The translations under genes and the position numbers were made by a program. A model generated the notes under the pieces. It did no database searches and was not told the DNA's origin. It was given only the letters and a program-made list of their open reading frames with translations. From Planctomycetota bacterium (lineage in GTDB: Bacteria; Planctomycetota; SBBH01; JACQRN01), in assembly GCA_016206515.1 (NCBI GenBank), contig JACQRN010000211.1, forward strand, positions 1 to 39,468: a stretch of DNA of 39,468 nt, in the 5' to 3' direction. This document shows, one piece after another, positions 16,393 to 23,501 of this stretch. Every line of letters starts with the position of its first letter. Positions within the stretch are counted from its first letter, which is position 1.

Positions 16393-18134
16393 CGCAACCG
16401 GACCGCCGTAGTCCCCGACACGCTGCGCGTCCCGTCGGAGACCGTCAGGCTCACCTGGACCACTTCGGAGGCGATGGTCACGTCGTCCCAGACCCCCAGC
16501 GCGCCGTCCGTGACCGTCTGCCAGGAGACGGTTCCGTCGTCGAACGTGCCACCGGCATGGCTGTGGATCTGCGCGTACCCGACCCCCGAATCGAGGTAGA
16601 CGAGCACCCCGGCGGTGCCGAGCCGCATCTTCACCTTGTACGCGGTTCCGGCGGTCCACGCCGCCAGCGAGTCGGTGGCCTGCTGGGAGATCCCCCCCAG
16701 GTTGTAGAAAAAGCGGACGGTGTTGTCGCTGCGGAACTCGACCGCGTAGCCGGTGTCCGACGCATCCCAGGTGCCGTACTGCAGCGCGTAGGCGGTCCCC
16801 GCCGCGCCCCCCCCCCCGGCGCCGACGTTCGGGAACGAGGTCCGCGCCGTGTTCGAGAAACGGACGTCGTCGAGCATGCCGTCGAGGTACGCGGCGCCCT
16901 GGAGGCTCCCCAGGGTGAGCGACTCCCCGTTCGTCCAGTCTCCCATTCGCGCCGCCGAGGCCTCCTGCGTCCCGTTGACGTACAACCGCATCGTCGTCCC
17001 GTCGTACGTCGCTGCCACGTGGGTCCATGTCCCGGCCGACACCTGCGTCGATCCCAGCGCCGTCGAACCGTTCCCGGCCCCCGTGTCCACGCGGAACTGG
17101 AACTTCCGGCTGCTCTCCAGCGTCAGTTCGAACCCGTCGTCCGACCCCGACCTCTTCCCGGCGATCCCCTGCACGCTCCCCGACCCCACCGTGTCGAACT
17201 TCACCCACGCCTCGATCGTGAAGCTCGCGGGATCGAGCACCGCATCGTCCGATATCTGGAGGTGGTCGTTCGTCCCATCGAACGACAGGCCGTTGCCGAA
17301 CTTCCCCGCCGTCCACTCGGTGCCCAGCATGTTCTGCAGCGGGCCGTCGCGGTTGTTCGCGCTCGCGTCGTCCGCGGACGTCCCTCCCGTCTCGTCCAGG
17401 CGCAGCAGCATCACCGTGTTCGCATCGACGGTCAGCGCGGTGTCGGAGGTCCCGGCGCCGCCGGGGGTGTAGGTGGCCTCGACGACCAGGCCGGACCGGC
17501 GGAAGGTCCCGGCCGAGCGGATCCCGTTCGCCTCGGAACTCCCGTTGCCGGTCACGCGCATCGTGGAGAGCGACTCGACAACGTTCGACCCCGAATCGGT
17601 CTTCGTCCACTTCGCGGTGTCGATCGCGTCGTCGTTGAAGTCGTCGGTCTGCGACTCGTACGTGGCGCGGAACGCCGTGACCCCCTGCGCAAGATCCTGC
17701 GCGGTCCCGTACCCGCCCCCCGTGTCGGTCGAGCGCTGCAGCGTCGAGCCGGAAATCGCGTACTTCACCTTCTCCGTCCCGGAGCCGGTGTCCAGGAGGT
17801 ACGTCGTGGTCAGTTCCAGCAGGGTGGTGTTCGCCGCGTTCACGGCGGTCCCGTAGCGCCCCTCCCGCTCGATCCTCGACAGCGCGACCCGCAGATTCTG
17901 CAGAAGATCCCCCCTCCCGTTATGGTCGCGCCAGACGCGCACCCCCATCGCCAGGGCACCCGCCATGGACGTCGAGATCACCCCGACGATCGCCATGGCC
18001 ATCACCAGTTCGACGAGCGTCAGCCCCGGCGGACGCGGGCGCTTACAACCCGTGACAGAACGTCGCAGAAGATCCCGCGAAGCGCGAGGCGTCCAGCGTC
18101 CAGCGGGGTTCTGCAACAGCCTCTCACTCGGCAT
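16389..18134 (-). CDS. PulJ/PilW/MshO-type minor pilin with inserted LamG lectin-like cassette
   Basis: A 581-residue prepilin, about three times the usual size. The 37-residue leader ends PRPPG, followed by LTLVELVMAMAIVGVIST with Glu at +5. A pilin-like region runs to about 158. Residues 163-235 begin a jelly-roll-like segment (DDFNDDAIDTAKW), 240-430 form a LamG/concanavalin-like domain (VMLLRLDETGG, FDGTNDHLQI, FTIEAWVKFD, GTWTHVAATYDGTTMRLYVN, LDDVRFSNTAR), and 445-530 (DTGYAVEFRSDNTVRFFYN) resemble the continuation of the first jelly roll. The last 30 residues return to a pilin-like strand (VVQVSLTVSDGTRSVSGTTA). The cassette therefore lies inside the pilin fold. ATG 18134 overlaps the PilV-like gene by 11 bases. 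A tip adhesin is the natural inference. Confidence 0.88.
   Translation of the reverse strand: MPSERLLQNPAGRWTPRASRDLLRRSVTGCKRPRPPGLTLVELVMAMAIVGVISTSMAGALAMGVRVWRDHNGRGDLLQNLRVALSRIEREGRYGTAVNAANTTLLELTTTYLLDTGSGTEKVKYAISGSTLQRSTDTGGGYGTAQDLAQGVTAFRATYESQTDDFNDDAIDTAKWTKTDSGSNVVESLSTMRVTGNGSSEANGIRSAGTFRRSGLVVEATYTPGGAGTSDTALTVDANTVMLLRLDETGGTSADDASANNRDGPLQNMLGTEWTAGKFGNGLSFDGTNDHLQISDDAVLDPASFTIEAWVKFDTVGSGSVQGIAGKRSGSDDGFELTLESSRKFQFRVDTGAGNGSTALGSTQVSAGTWTHVAATYDGTTMRLYVNGTQEASAARMGDWTNGESLTLGSLQGAAYLDGMLDDVRFSNTARTSFPNVGAGGGGAAGTAYALQYGTWDASDTGYAVEFRSDNTVRFFYNLGGISQQATDSLAAWTAGTAYKVKMRLGTAGVLVYLDSGVGYAQIHSHAGGTFDDGTVSWQTVTDGALGVWDDVTIASEVVQVSLTVSDGTRSVSGTTAVRLR
16807..16817 (-). repeat. 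Poly-C tract of 11 in the lectin-pilin gene
   Basis: Eleven consecutive C on the plus strand (G in the gene) encode the glycine linker between the LamG domain and the second half of the outer jelly-roll segment, at about residue 440. Slippage here would remove everything C-terminal to LamG, including the final pilin strand. Confidence 0.85.
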
Positions 18135-18510
18135 TGGCGCGGTAGGCGACCAGGCTGCGCGAACTGGGGCGGTTCGACAGGCCGGTCCAGGTGATGGTCG
18201 CGACGATCTTCTTGAGATTCGCCTGCGGGGTCGTGACGACCGTCTCGACCTGGAAGGAGGCGTCCTCGGGTACCGCCGCGATCGTGACGGACGCGACCTC
18301 CGCATACGGCCGCGCGATCTGCGCCTCCACCTCCCGCCGCAGGTACCCGTGCGCCAAGGTGCGCTGCTTGGCGATCCGCTCCGACAGGATGCCGACCTGG
18401 AGGATTTCGGTCGCCGAGACGATCGAGATCGACAGCAACATCAGGGCGAAGAGAACCTCCACCAGGGTAAACCCCTCCGCAAGCCGCCCGACGGGCCGCG
18501 CCGTCGCCAC
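18124..18510 (-). CDS. PilV/GspI/MshD-type minor pilin
   Basis: A 128-residue prepilin. The leader is cleaved after G13, leaving FTLVEVLFALMLLSISIVSA with Glu at +5, the standard class III signal. The VEVLFALMLLSI pattern is typical of PilV and GspI. The soluble part has the beta pattern FQVETVVTTPQANLKKIVAT and WTGLSNRPSSRSLVAYRA seen at the end of such pilins. GTG 18510 is the first start in a frame consistent with a short leader, 20 bases after the GspH-like stop. It probably joins the other minor pilins in a priming or tip complex. Confidence 0.87.
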   Translation of the reverse strand: MATARPVGRLAEGFTLVEVLFALMLLSISIVSATEILQVGILSERIAKQRTLAHGYLRREVEAQIARPYAEVASVTIAAVPEDASFQVETVVTTPQANLKKIVATITWTGLSNRPSSRSLVAYRANAE

Positions 18511-18530
18511 GCCGCAGTCTACCCCGGCGC

Positions 18531-18992
18531 CTACTGGATCTTCACGATCCCGGTCCCGGCCACGACCGTGACGGTCTTGGCACCCCCCCGGGCGATCGAC
18601 AGGAGCGCCTGCCCACCGGCGGAGGGCCCTCCGGAACCGTCGAAGTCGACCCGGTCGGAGGGAAATGTGGTCGAGTCGATCCGTGCGTGCCGGGGAAGGA
18701 CGACCGTCTCCTGCGCCGTGAAGCTCCCGCCCCCGGCATCCACCTCGAGCGTGGCGCGATCGAGCGCCGTGTCGAAGGTGACGCGCCAGGCGCGGTTCTC
18801 GGCCACCGCGCGCGCCTGCGCCTCGCGCAGAAGCGCGCGCAACTGCGAGGCCGCCGCGTCGAGATCCCGCAATGCGGCCGACTCCCCGATCTTGACCGCC
18901 CCGGTCACCGCCAGGACCGCCACGATCACGAGGATGAACGCGATCTCGATGAGGGTCATGCCGCGAACCACCCGGAAGCGCGGGATCCTCAT
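18531..18992 (-). CDS. GspH/FimT-type minor pilin, first gene of the pilus operon
   Basis: A 153-residue prepilin. The leader is cleaved after G11, giving MTLIEIAFILVIVAVLAVTG with Glu at +5. The globular part has GspH/FimT features: a helix with ALLREAQARAVAENRAWRVT, then beta strands and a GSGGPSAGGQALLSIARGG segment near the end. It is the first gene of the minus-strand operon, with 66 bases to the divergent gene at 19059. TAAGAT (complement of 19007-19012) is a possible -10 for the operon, about 14 bases before ATG 18992. Confidence 0.88.
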   Translation of the reverse strand: MRIPRFRVVRGMTLIEIAFILVIVAVLAVTGAVKIGESAALRDLDAAASQLRALLREAQARAVAENRAWRVTFDTALDRATLEVDAGGGSFTAQETVVLPRHARIDSTTFPSDRVDFDGSGGPSAGGQALLSIARGGAKTVTVVAGTGIVKIQ

Positions 18993-19006
18993 GGCGGGCC
19001 CCCGGG

Positions 19007-19012
19007 ATCTTA
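19007..19012 (-). promoter_or_regulatory. Possible -10 of the pilus operon
   Basis: TAAGAT on the minus strand lies 14 bases upstream of the first pilin start, and its predicted transcript would have a very short leader. No good -35 is seen. It shares the 66-base divergent region with the promoter of the gene at 19059. Confidence 0.35.
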
Positions 19013-19022
19013 ACTCCTCGAA

Positions 19023-19051
19023 TCGACACCCCGCGCGAGTCGAGGTACCCT
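19023..19051 (+). promoter_or_regulatory. Promoter with near-leaderless start for the zinc-ribbon/PDZ gene
   Basis: TCGACA (19023-19028), a 17-base spacer and TACCCT (19046-19051) form a sigma-70-like promoter. The -10 ends seven bases before ATG 19059, so the transcript should begin at or next to the start codon. Confidence 0.6.
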
Positions 19052-19058
19052 TCGCACC

Positions 19059-20012
19059 ATGAGGACTCCCGGCCCTCGCCCCCACACCTGCTCGACGTGC
19101 GGGGTGACGTACGACCTGTCCGGGGTCCCGCCGGGGTTCGCGGCCGCCTGCCCGGGGTGCAGGACTCCCGCCGCCCCCTCCGGAGGAGGGAGCGGCGGGA
19201 TCCGTGCCGCCATGATCGGCGGGGCGGTCCTCGCCGCCGGGGCGCTCCTGTTCGGGATCTACCTGCTCGCCTCCGGACCGCACGCCGTCGAGGGGGCGTG
19301 GGTCGGACAGATGGAGTGGCCGGGGGAGCCGAAGCCGAGGGTCCTTTCCTTCTACTTCGAAAGGGCCGGTGACGACTCCTTCCGGGGAACCGCCTCGGTC
19401 GCGATCATCACGGAGCCGACGATCCCGATCGTGCAGATGCTGGAGGCGGAGGTGCGGGAGGGGAAGTTCGTGGGGGGGACCGTCCGCTTCACGCTGCGGT
19501 TCGACGGATCGTTCGGGCACGACGACGAGGTGTCGTTCGAGGGGGAGTTCACGCGGGGGGGAGAGAAGATCGAAGGGACGTGGTCGGCCGGGGCGGGCGC
19601 GTCCGGGACGTTCTCGATCCGGACGGTGGAGTCGGCAACCGCCCCCGCGCCGGAGGGGTCCCGGCGGGAGGAAGCGCCCGTTGAGGCTGCACCCCCCCTG
19701 CCCCCGGCGCCGGTGGAGGGGGGATACAACCCCGGCGGGAAGTTCCGGCACTCGTACGGCCTCGGGGTAGTCCTGGATGGGGCGTGCCGCGTCCTGCGCG
19801 TCGAGCCCGGCTCGCCCGCGGAGGGGTGCGGCGTGACCGTCGGCATGCAGCTCGCCCTCGACCAGAGGGCGGGGACCTGGGATTTCAACCGCTCCGCCTT
19901 CGAATGGATGGCGGACCAGAACGGCCCCGGAAGCCCCGTCCTCCTCTACCGCTACTCCGGTGATTTCGGCGACGGCACGAACTTCACGGTCGACCGCGTG
20001 GATCTGCGGTAG
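19059..20012 (+). CDS. Zinc-ribbon, single-TM protein with C-terminal PDZ-like domain
   Basis: A 317-residue protein of unknown role. Two CxxC pairs at about residues 11-34 (CSTCGVTY...CPGC) form a zinc ribbon of the type found at the start of many membrane-anchored proteins. A TM helix follows at about 50-72. A beta-rich domain at about 80-200 (EGAWVGQMEWPGEPKP, FRGTASVAIITEP) resembles small lipocalin-like folds. After a proline-rich linker, a PDZ-like end has YGLGVVLDGACRVLRVEPGS and AEGCGVTVGM, the usual bound-peptide loop pattern. The layout suggests a cytoplasmic ribbon and an extracytoplasmic sensor or scaffold. It ends four bases from a convergent gene. Confidence 0.75.
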   Translation: MRTPGPRPHTCSTCGVTYDLSGVPPGFAAACPGCRTPAAPSGGGSGGIRAAMIGGAVLAAGALLFGIYLLASGPHAVEGAWVGQMEWPGEPKPRVLSFYFERAGDDSFRGTASVAIITEPTIPIVQMLEAEVREGKFVGGTVRFTLRFDGSFGHDDEVSFEGEFTRGGEKIEGTWSAGAGASGTFSIRTVESATAPAPEGSRREEAPVEAAPPLPPAPVEGGYNPGGKFRHSYGLGVVLDGACRVLRVEPGSPAEGCGVTVGMQLALDQRAGTWDFNRSAFEWMADQNGPGSPVLLYRYSGDFGDGTNFTVDRVDLR

Positions 20013-20016
20013 CGCC

Positions 20017-21999
20017 CTACCCCCGCCGGTATCCCTTCCTCAACTCCCGCCGCATCACCTTGTTCGACGCCGTGCGCGGCAGAGACGCAACGATCACGAG
20101 GTCCGAGATCCGGAACAGGGGGTTGAGCCTCTCGCGGACCGCCTTCTGCAGTGCGGCGAGAGCCACGTCCCGCGCGAGCGCGGTCCCCTCACGCGGGACG
20201 GCGAAGACCACCAGTTCGCTCGGCCCCCCCGCGGGAGGGTCGCAGGCGATCGCCGCGGTCTCGCGCACCCCCTCGACCGCATTGCAGGCGCGCTCGATCT
20301 CGACGGACGACACCTTGATCCCGCCGAGGTTCATCGTGTCGTCGACGCGGCCGTGGGCGCGCCAGAGGCCGCCGGGGAGGCGGCTGAACTCATCGCCGTG
20401 GCGGCGCAACACCTCCCCGCGCGGTCCGCGCGGCGTCCCCTCGTAGTACACCTCGTGGTGGTCGCGGTTCAGGAGCGATGTCGACAAGCCGATCGACGGG
20501 GGGACGACGAACAGTTCCCCGGCGTCGGCGGGGAGCCCCCTCTCGTCGAGGATCGCCAGGTCGAGCCCCAGCGCGGGGGTCGTGAACGCCGACGGGACGT
20601 TCGACTGCACGACCGTCGAGGCGAGGAACCCCCCGCCGATTTCGGTCCCGCCGCAGTACTCGATGACCGGGGCGTACCCGCGCACGCGCGACATCAGCCA
20701 GAACATGTCGTCGGGGTTCGAGCACTCCCCGGTCGAGGAGAAGGTCCGGACGGCGTTCCAGTCCGCGCCGTCCCCGGCGAGCCGGTCGAGCGCCCCCGTA
20801 TTGCGCCAGGTCTTCACCAGGGTCGGGACCACCCCGAGCATCGTCACCCCCGCATCCTTCACGAACCGCGCGAACGGCTTCCCCGTGGGGGTCCCGTCGA
20901 ACAAGGCGATCGCCGCGCCGTTGGCGAGCGCGGCGAAGACGAGCCACGGCCCCATCATCCAGCCGAGCGACGTCGGCCACGCCAGGACGTCGTCCTCATG
21001 GATGTCGTGGTGGAGCCACGCGTCCGCAACACACTTGATCGGAGTGGTCTGCGTCCAGGGGATCACCTTCGGATCGCCGGTCGTCCCGGAGGAGAACAGG
21101 ATGTTCGCCGCGTCGTGCGGATCGCGCTGGACCGATTCGAACGGCCTCTGGGGCCCGAGGAACTCCTCCCACCGGACGTCGCCGGGGCGGAGCGGAGGCG
21201 TTCCGCCAAACGCCGACAGGACGATCGCGCGGGGAGCCCCCGCCTGGGAGACCTTCGAATAGAGAGGAAGCTCCTTCCCACCCCGCAGCATGACGTCCTG
21301 GGTGAATACCCCCTTCGCGCGGGCGAGACGCAGGCGCGTGGCGATCTCGTCCGGGGCGAAGGAGTCGGCAATCGACACGCACGCGCATCCGGCGAGAAGG
21401 ATCCCGAGATAGATCGCGACCGCCTCGGCATGCATCGGCAGGTCGACCGCGACGGCGTCGCCGGGGACGAACCCGGCACGGGCCAGGCTGTGCGCGACGC
21501 GATCCGCCAGCGCGCGCAGATCGCGCAGGGGCATGCGCCGGAGGACGCCGTCCTCGCGCGCGCAGACGATCGCCACGCGGTCCGGATCCCCCCGGAAGCA
21601 CGAGTCGGCGATGTTCAGGCGCGCGCCGGGGAACCACCGGGGCGACTCGACGCCCGCTGACAGGTCGGCGACACGCGCGTAGGGCCGCGCCAGACGGATC
21701 CCGAGCCTGCGGACCATCCGGTTCCAGAACGCCTCGCGGTCCGCGACCGACCAGGCATGGAGTGCCGGCACATCCGCCGCGCCGACCTCGCGCGCGAGCG
21801 CCGTGACGTTCGCTCGCGCGGCCCTCTCCGGCGACGGCACCCACGCCGGGGGCGGTCCCAAGACCTCCGCGTCCCAACACGCGAACGCCTTCGCGTGCGC
21901 CTCCCGGTGGACCTCGAACGGGAGGCCCGGATGCAGAACCTCGTCGCAGAGGCGCCGCCAGGACGTCAGGGGATCGCGCGGGTCCGAGGCGAATGCCAC
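20017..21999 (-). CDS. Acyl-activating enzyme (AMP-forming acyl/acetoacetyl-CoA synthetase-like)
   Basis: A 660-residue cytoplasmic adenylate-forming ligase that joins a carboxylate to CoA through an acyl-AMP. It has the extra N-terminal segment of the acetyl-/acetoacetyl-CoA synthetase branch (about 1-130, with an FWNRM motif). The P-loop SSGTTGDPKVIPWTQ lies at about 301, IEYCGGTEIGGG at about 449, and a RVDDTMNLGGIKVSS A8-type segment near 570. The catalytic lysine is in TASNKVMRREL. The opening residues resemble plant AAE17/18-type enzymes; the substrate is not readable. The start is GTG 21999 with TAGAAT six bases upstream. It is a single gene between convergent and divergent neighbours. 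Confidence 0.86.
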   Translation of the reverse strand: MAFASDPRDPLTSWRRLCDEVLHPGLPFEVHREAHAKAFACWDAEVLGPPPAWVPSPERAARANVTALAREVGAADVPALHAWSVADREAFWNRMVRRLGIRLARPYARVADLSAGVESPRWFPGARLNIADSCFRGDPDRVAIVCAREDGVLRRMPLRDLRALADRVAHSLARAGFVPGDAVAVDLPMHAEAVAIYLGILLAGCACVSIADSFAPDEIATRLRLARAKGVFTQDVMLRGGKELPLYSKVSQAGAPRAIVLSAFGGTPPLRPGDVRWEEFLGPQRPFESVQRDPHDAANILFSSGTTGDPKVIPWTQTTPIKCVADAWLHHDIHEDDVLAWPTSLGWMMGPWLVFAALANGAAIALFDGTPTGKPFARFVKDAGVTMLGVVPTLVKTWRNTGALDRLAGDGADWNAVRTFSSTGECSNPDDMFWLMSRVRGYAPVIEYCGGTEIGGGFLASTVVQSNVPSAFTTPALGLDLAILDERGLPADAGELFVVPPSIGLSTSLLNRDHHEVYYEGTPRGPRGEVLRRHGDEFSRLPGGLWRAHGRVDDTMNLGGIKVSSVEIERACNAVEGVRETAAIACDPPAGGPSELVVFAVPREGTALARDVALAALQKAVRERLNPLFRISDLVIVASLPRTASNKVMRRELRKGYRRG

Positions 22000-22005
22000 G
22001 CCTGG

Positions 22006-22011
22006 ATTCTA
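22006..22011 (-). promoter_or_regulatory. -10-like box six bases before the acyl-CoA synthetase start
   Basis: TAGAAT on the minus strand ends six bases before GTG 21999, so a transcript from it would be leaderless. No clear -35 is seen at the standard distance. Confidence 0.45.
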
Positions 22012-22041
22012 CGCCGGGCCTTGGAACCGGTCCCGAAACCT

Positions 22042-22161
22042 CCTGTCGTCCCGAGGACCGCGATGTTTCCGCGGACCGAGGGACCTGTGTTGGACGCTCG
22101 ACCGATGAACACAGGTCCCTCGTCGCTCGATCGCAACTCGCTCGCTCCTCGGGACGACAGG
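22042..22161. repeat. Nested inverted-repeat element between divergent genes
   Basis: An outer perfect 16-bp inverted repeat (22042-22057 with 22146-22161) encloses an inner perfect 15-bp one (22077-22091 with 22108-22122, loop of 16). The whole 120-base unit could fold as a branched structure in DNA or RNA. It lies between the divergent acyl-CoA synthetase and toroid-protein genes and looks like a REP- or MITE-type element. Confidence 0.8.
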
Positions 22162-22255
22162 GAGCCGGACGACGAGCGCCGTTTCCTCCGGATAGGAAGG
22201 AACCGCAGGGCGCCGGGGAGCGTCTCACGAGACGGGAATGGAAAGGGGGAGGACG

Positions 22256-23491
22256 ATGGGGACGAAATCAAGCGCGGTCGTGGCGGCGGGGCTTCTGGCC
22301 CTGACGGGGTCGACGGGGATCCTGGCGGACGAGGTGCTCTCTCCCCAGGTGCAGGCACAAGCACCGCGGATCGACCCGAAACCCTTGAGCGCGAACGTGC
22401 AGCGCGGCCTGGCGTATCTGGCGGAGCGGCAGCTTCCAGGCGGCGGCTGGGGCCAGGGGGACGAGTCCGCGAATATCCGTAGCGGCGAAGGGAACGGAGC
22501 CAATGTCGCCGACACCTGCATGGCCGCGCTCGCGCTCCTGCGCGCCGGAAGCATCCCTACGGCGGGTGCGCATGCGCAGAACCTGTGCCGGGCCGTCTCC
22601 TATGTCTGCTCGGAGGTCGAGGCGGCGGACCGGGACTCCCTGTTCGTGACCTCCGTGCGCGGCACGCGGGTCCAGGGGAAGATCGGGAACGCGATCGACA
22701 CGTTCCTCGCCGCGAACCTCCTGGCGGAGGTCCGCAACCGGATGGCGGATGACGCCGCCAACGCGCGCGTGACCGCGGCGCTCGACAAGGTGCTTGACAA
22801 GATCGAGCGGAACCAGCGCGCCGACGGAACCTGGGAGGGCGAGGGGTGGGCACCGGTCCTGTCCCAGGGGATGGCCGCCCGCGCGGTCAATCGCGCAGCC
22901 CAGTCGGGGGCCGAAGTCCCCGCGTCGGTCCGCGCACGCACGGAGGCGAACGCGCGGGGCGCCTTCGACGAGGCATCCGGACGTTTTGCCGGCGGGCCTG
23001 GGGACGCGGGGGTCGGCTTGTACGGCTCCTCTGCGTCGCTGGGCGCGATGCAAGAGTCCGAGAATACGAACCGCAAGCGGGAGGACGACCTGCGCGCACG
23101 CCTCGCGGAGGCGCCGAGCGCCGAACAAGCCGAGATCCAGGGAGAGCTCGGACGCATCGAGGGGAATCGGCGGGAACTCCGACAGGCGCGTGCCTCCATG
23201 GTCGAGCAGCTCAAGGACGAGAGGTTTGTACAGGGGTTCGGCTCGAACGGCGGAGAGGAGTTCCTCTCCTACGTGCAGATCGGCGAGTCGCTCCTGGCGG
23301 CGGGGGGCGAGGAGTGGCGGGCGTGGGACGCCTCGATGACCGCCAACCTTGAGCGCGTCCAGAATGAGGACGGCTCCTGGACCGGCCACCACTGCATCAC
23401 GGGGCGTACGTTCTGCACCTCTACGGCGCTGCTGGTTCTGATGGTCGACCGGACGACCGAGCCCTTGAGCGACGCGGTGCGCAGAAGGTAG
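22256..23491 (+). CDS. Secreted alpha/alpha-toroid protein (squalene cyclase/prenyltransferase fold)
   Basis: A 411-residue exported protein. A signal peptide covers about 1-30 (VVAAGLLALTGSTGILA). Repeats typical of the terpenoid cyclase/prenyltransferase toroid follow: GLAYLAERQLPGGGWGQ, NQRADGTWEG near 185 and NEDGSWTGHHCITGRTF near 375. An inserted charged helical segment at about 265-325 (NRKREDDLRARLAE...) looks coiled coil. The class II cyclase DxDD motif and prenyltransferase zinc ligands are not visible, so enzymatic cyclisation is unlikely. ATG 22256 has GGGGGAGG nine bases upstream; an earlier ATG at 22238 is less likely. It forms a two-gene unit with the next toroid gene, ten bases downstream. 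Confidence 0.82.
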   Translation: MGTKSSAVVAAGLLALTGSTGILADEVLSPQVQAQAPRIDPKPLSANVQRGLAYLAERQLPGGGWGQGDESANIRSGEGNGANVADTCMAALALLRAGSIPTAGAHAQNLCRAVSYVCSEVEAADRDSLFVTSVRGTRVQGKIGNAIDTFLAANLLAEVRNRMADDAANARVTAALDKVLDKIERNQRADGTWEGEGWAPVLSQGMAARAVNRAAQSGAEVPASVRARTEANARGAFDEASGRFAGGPGDAGVGLYGSSASLGAMQESENTNRKREDDLRARLAEAPSAEQAEIQGELGRIEGNRRELRQARASMVEQLKDERFVQGFGSNGGEEFLSYVQIGESLLAAGGEEWRAWDASMTANLERVQNEDGSWTGHHCITGRTFCTSTALLVLMVDRTTEPLSDAVRRR

Positions 23492-23501
23492 ACCACACCT
23501 T

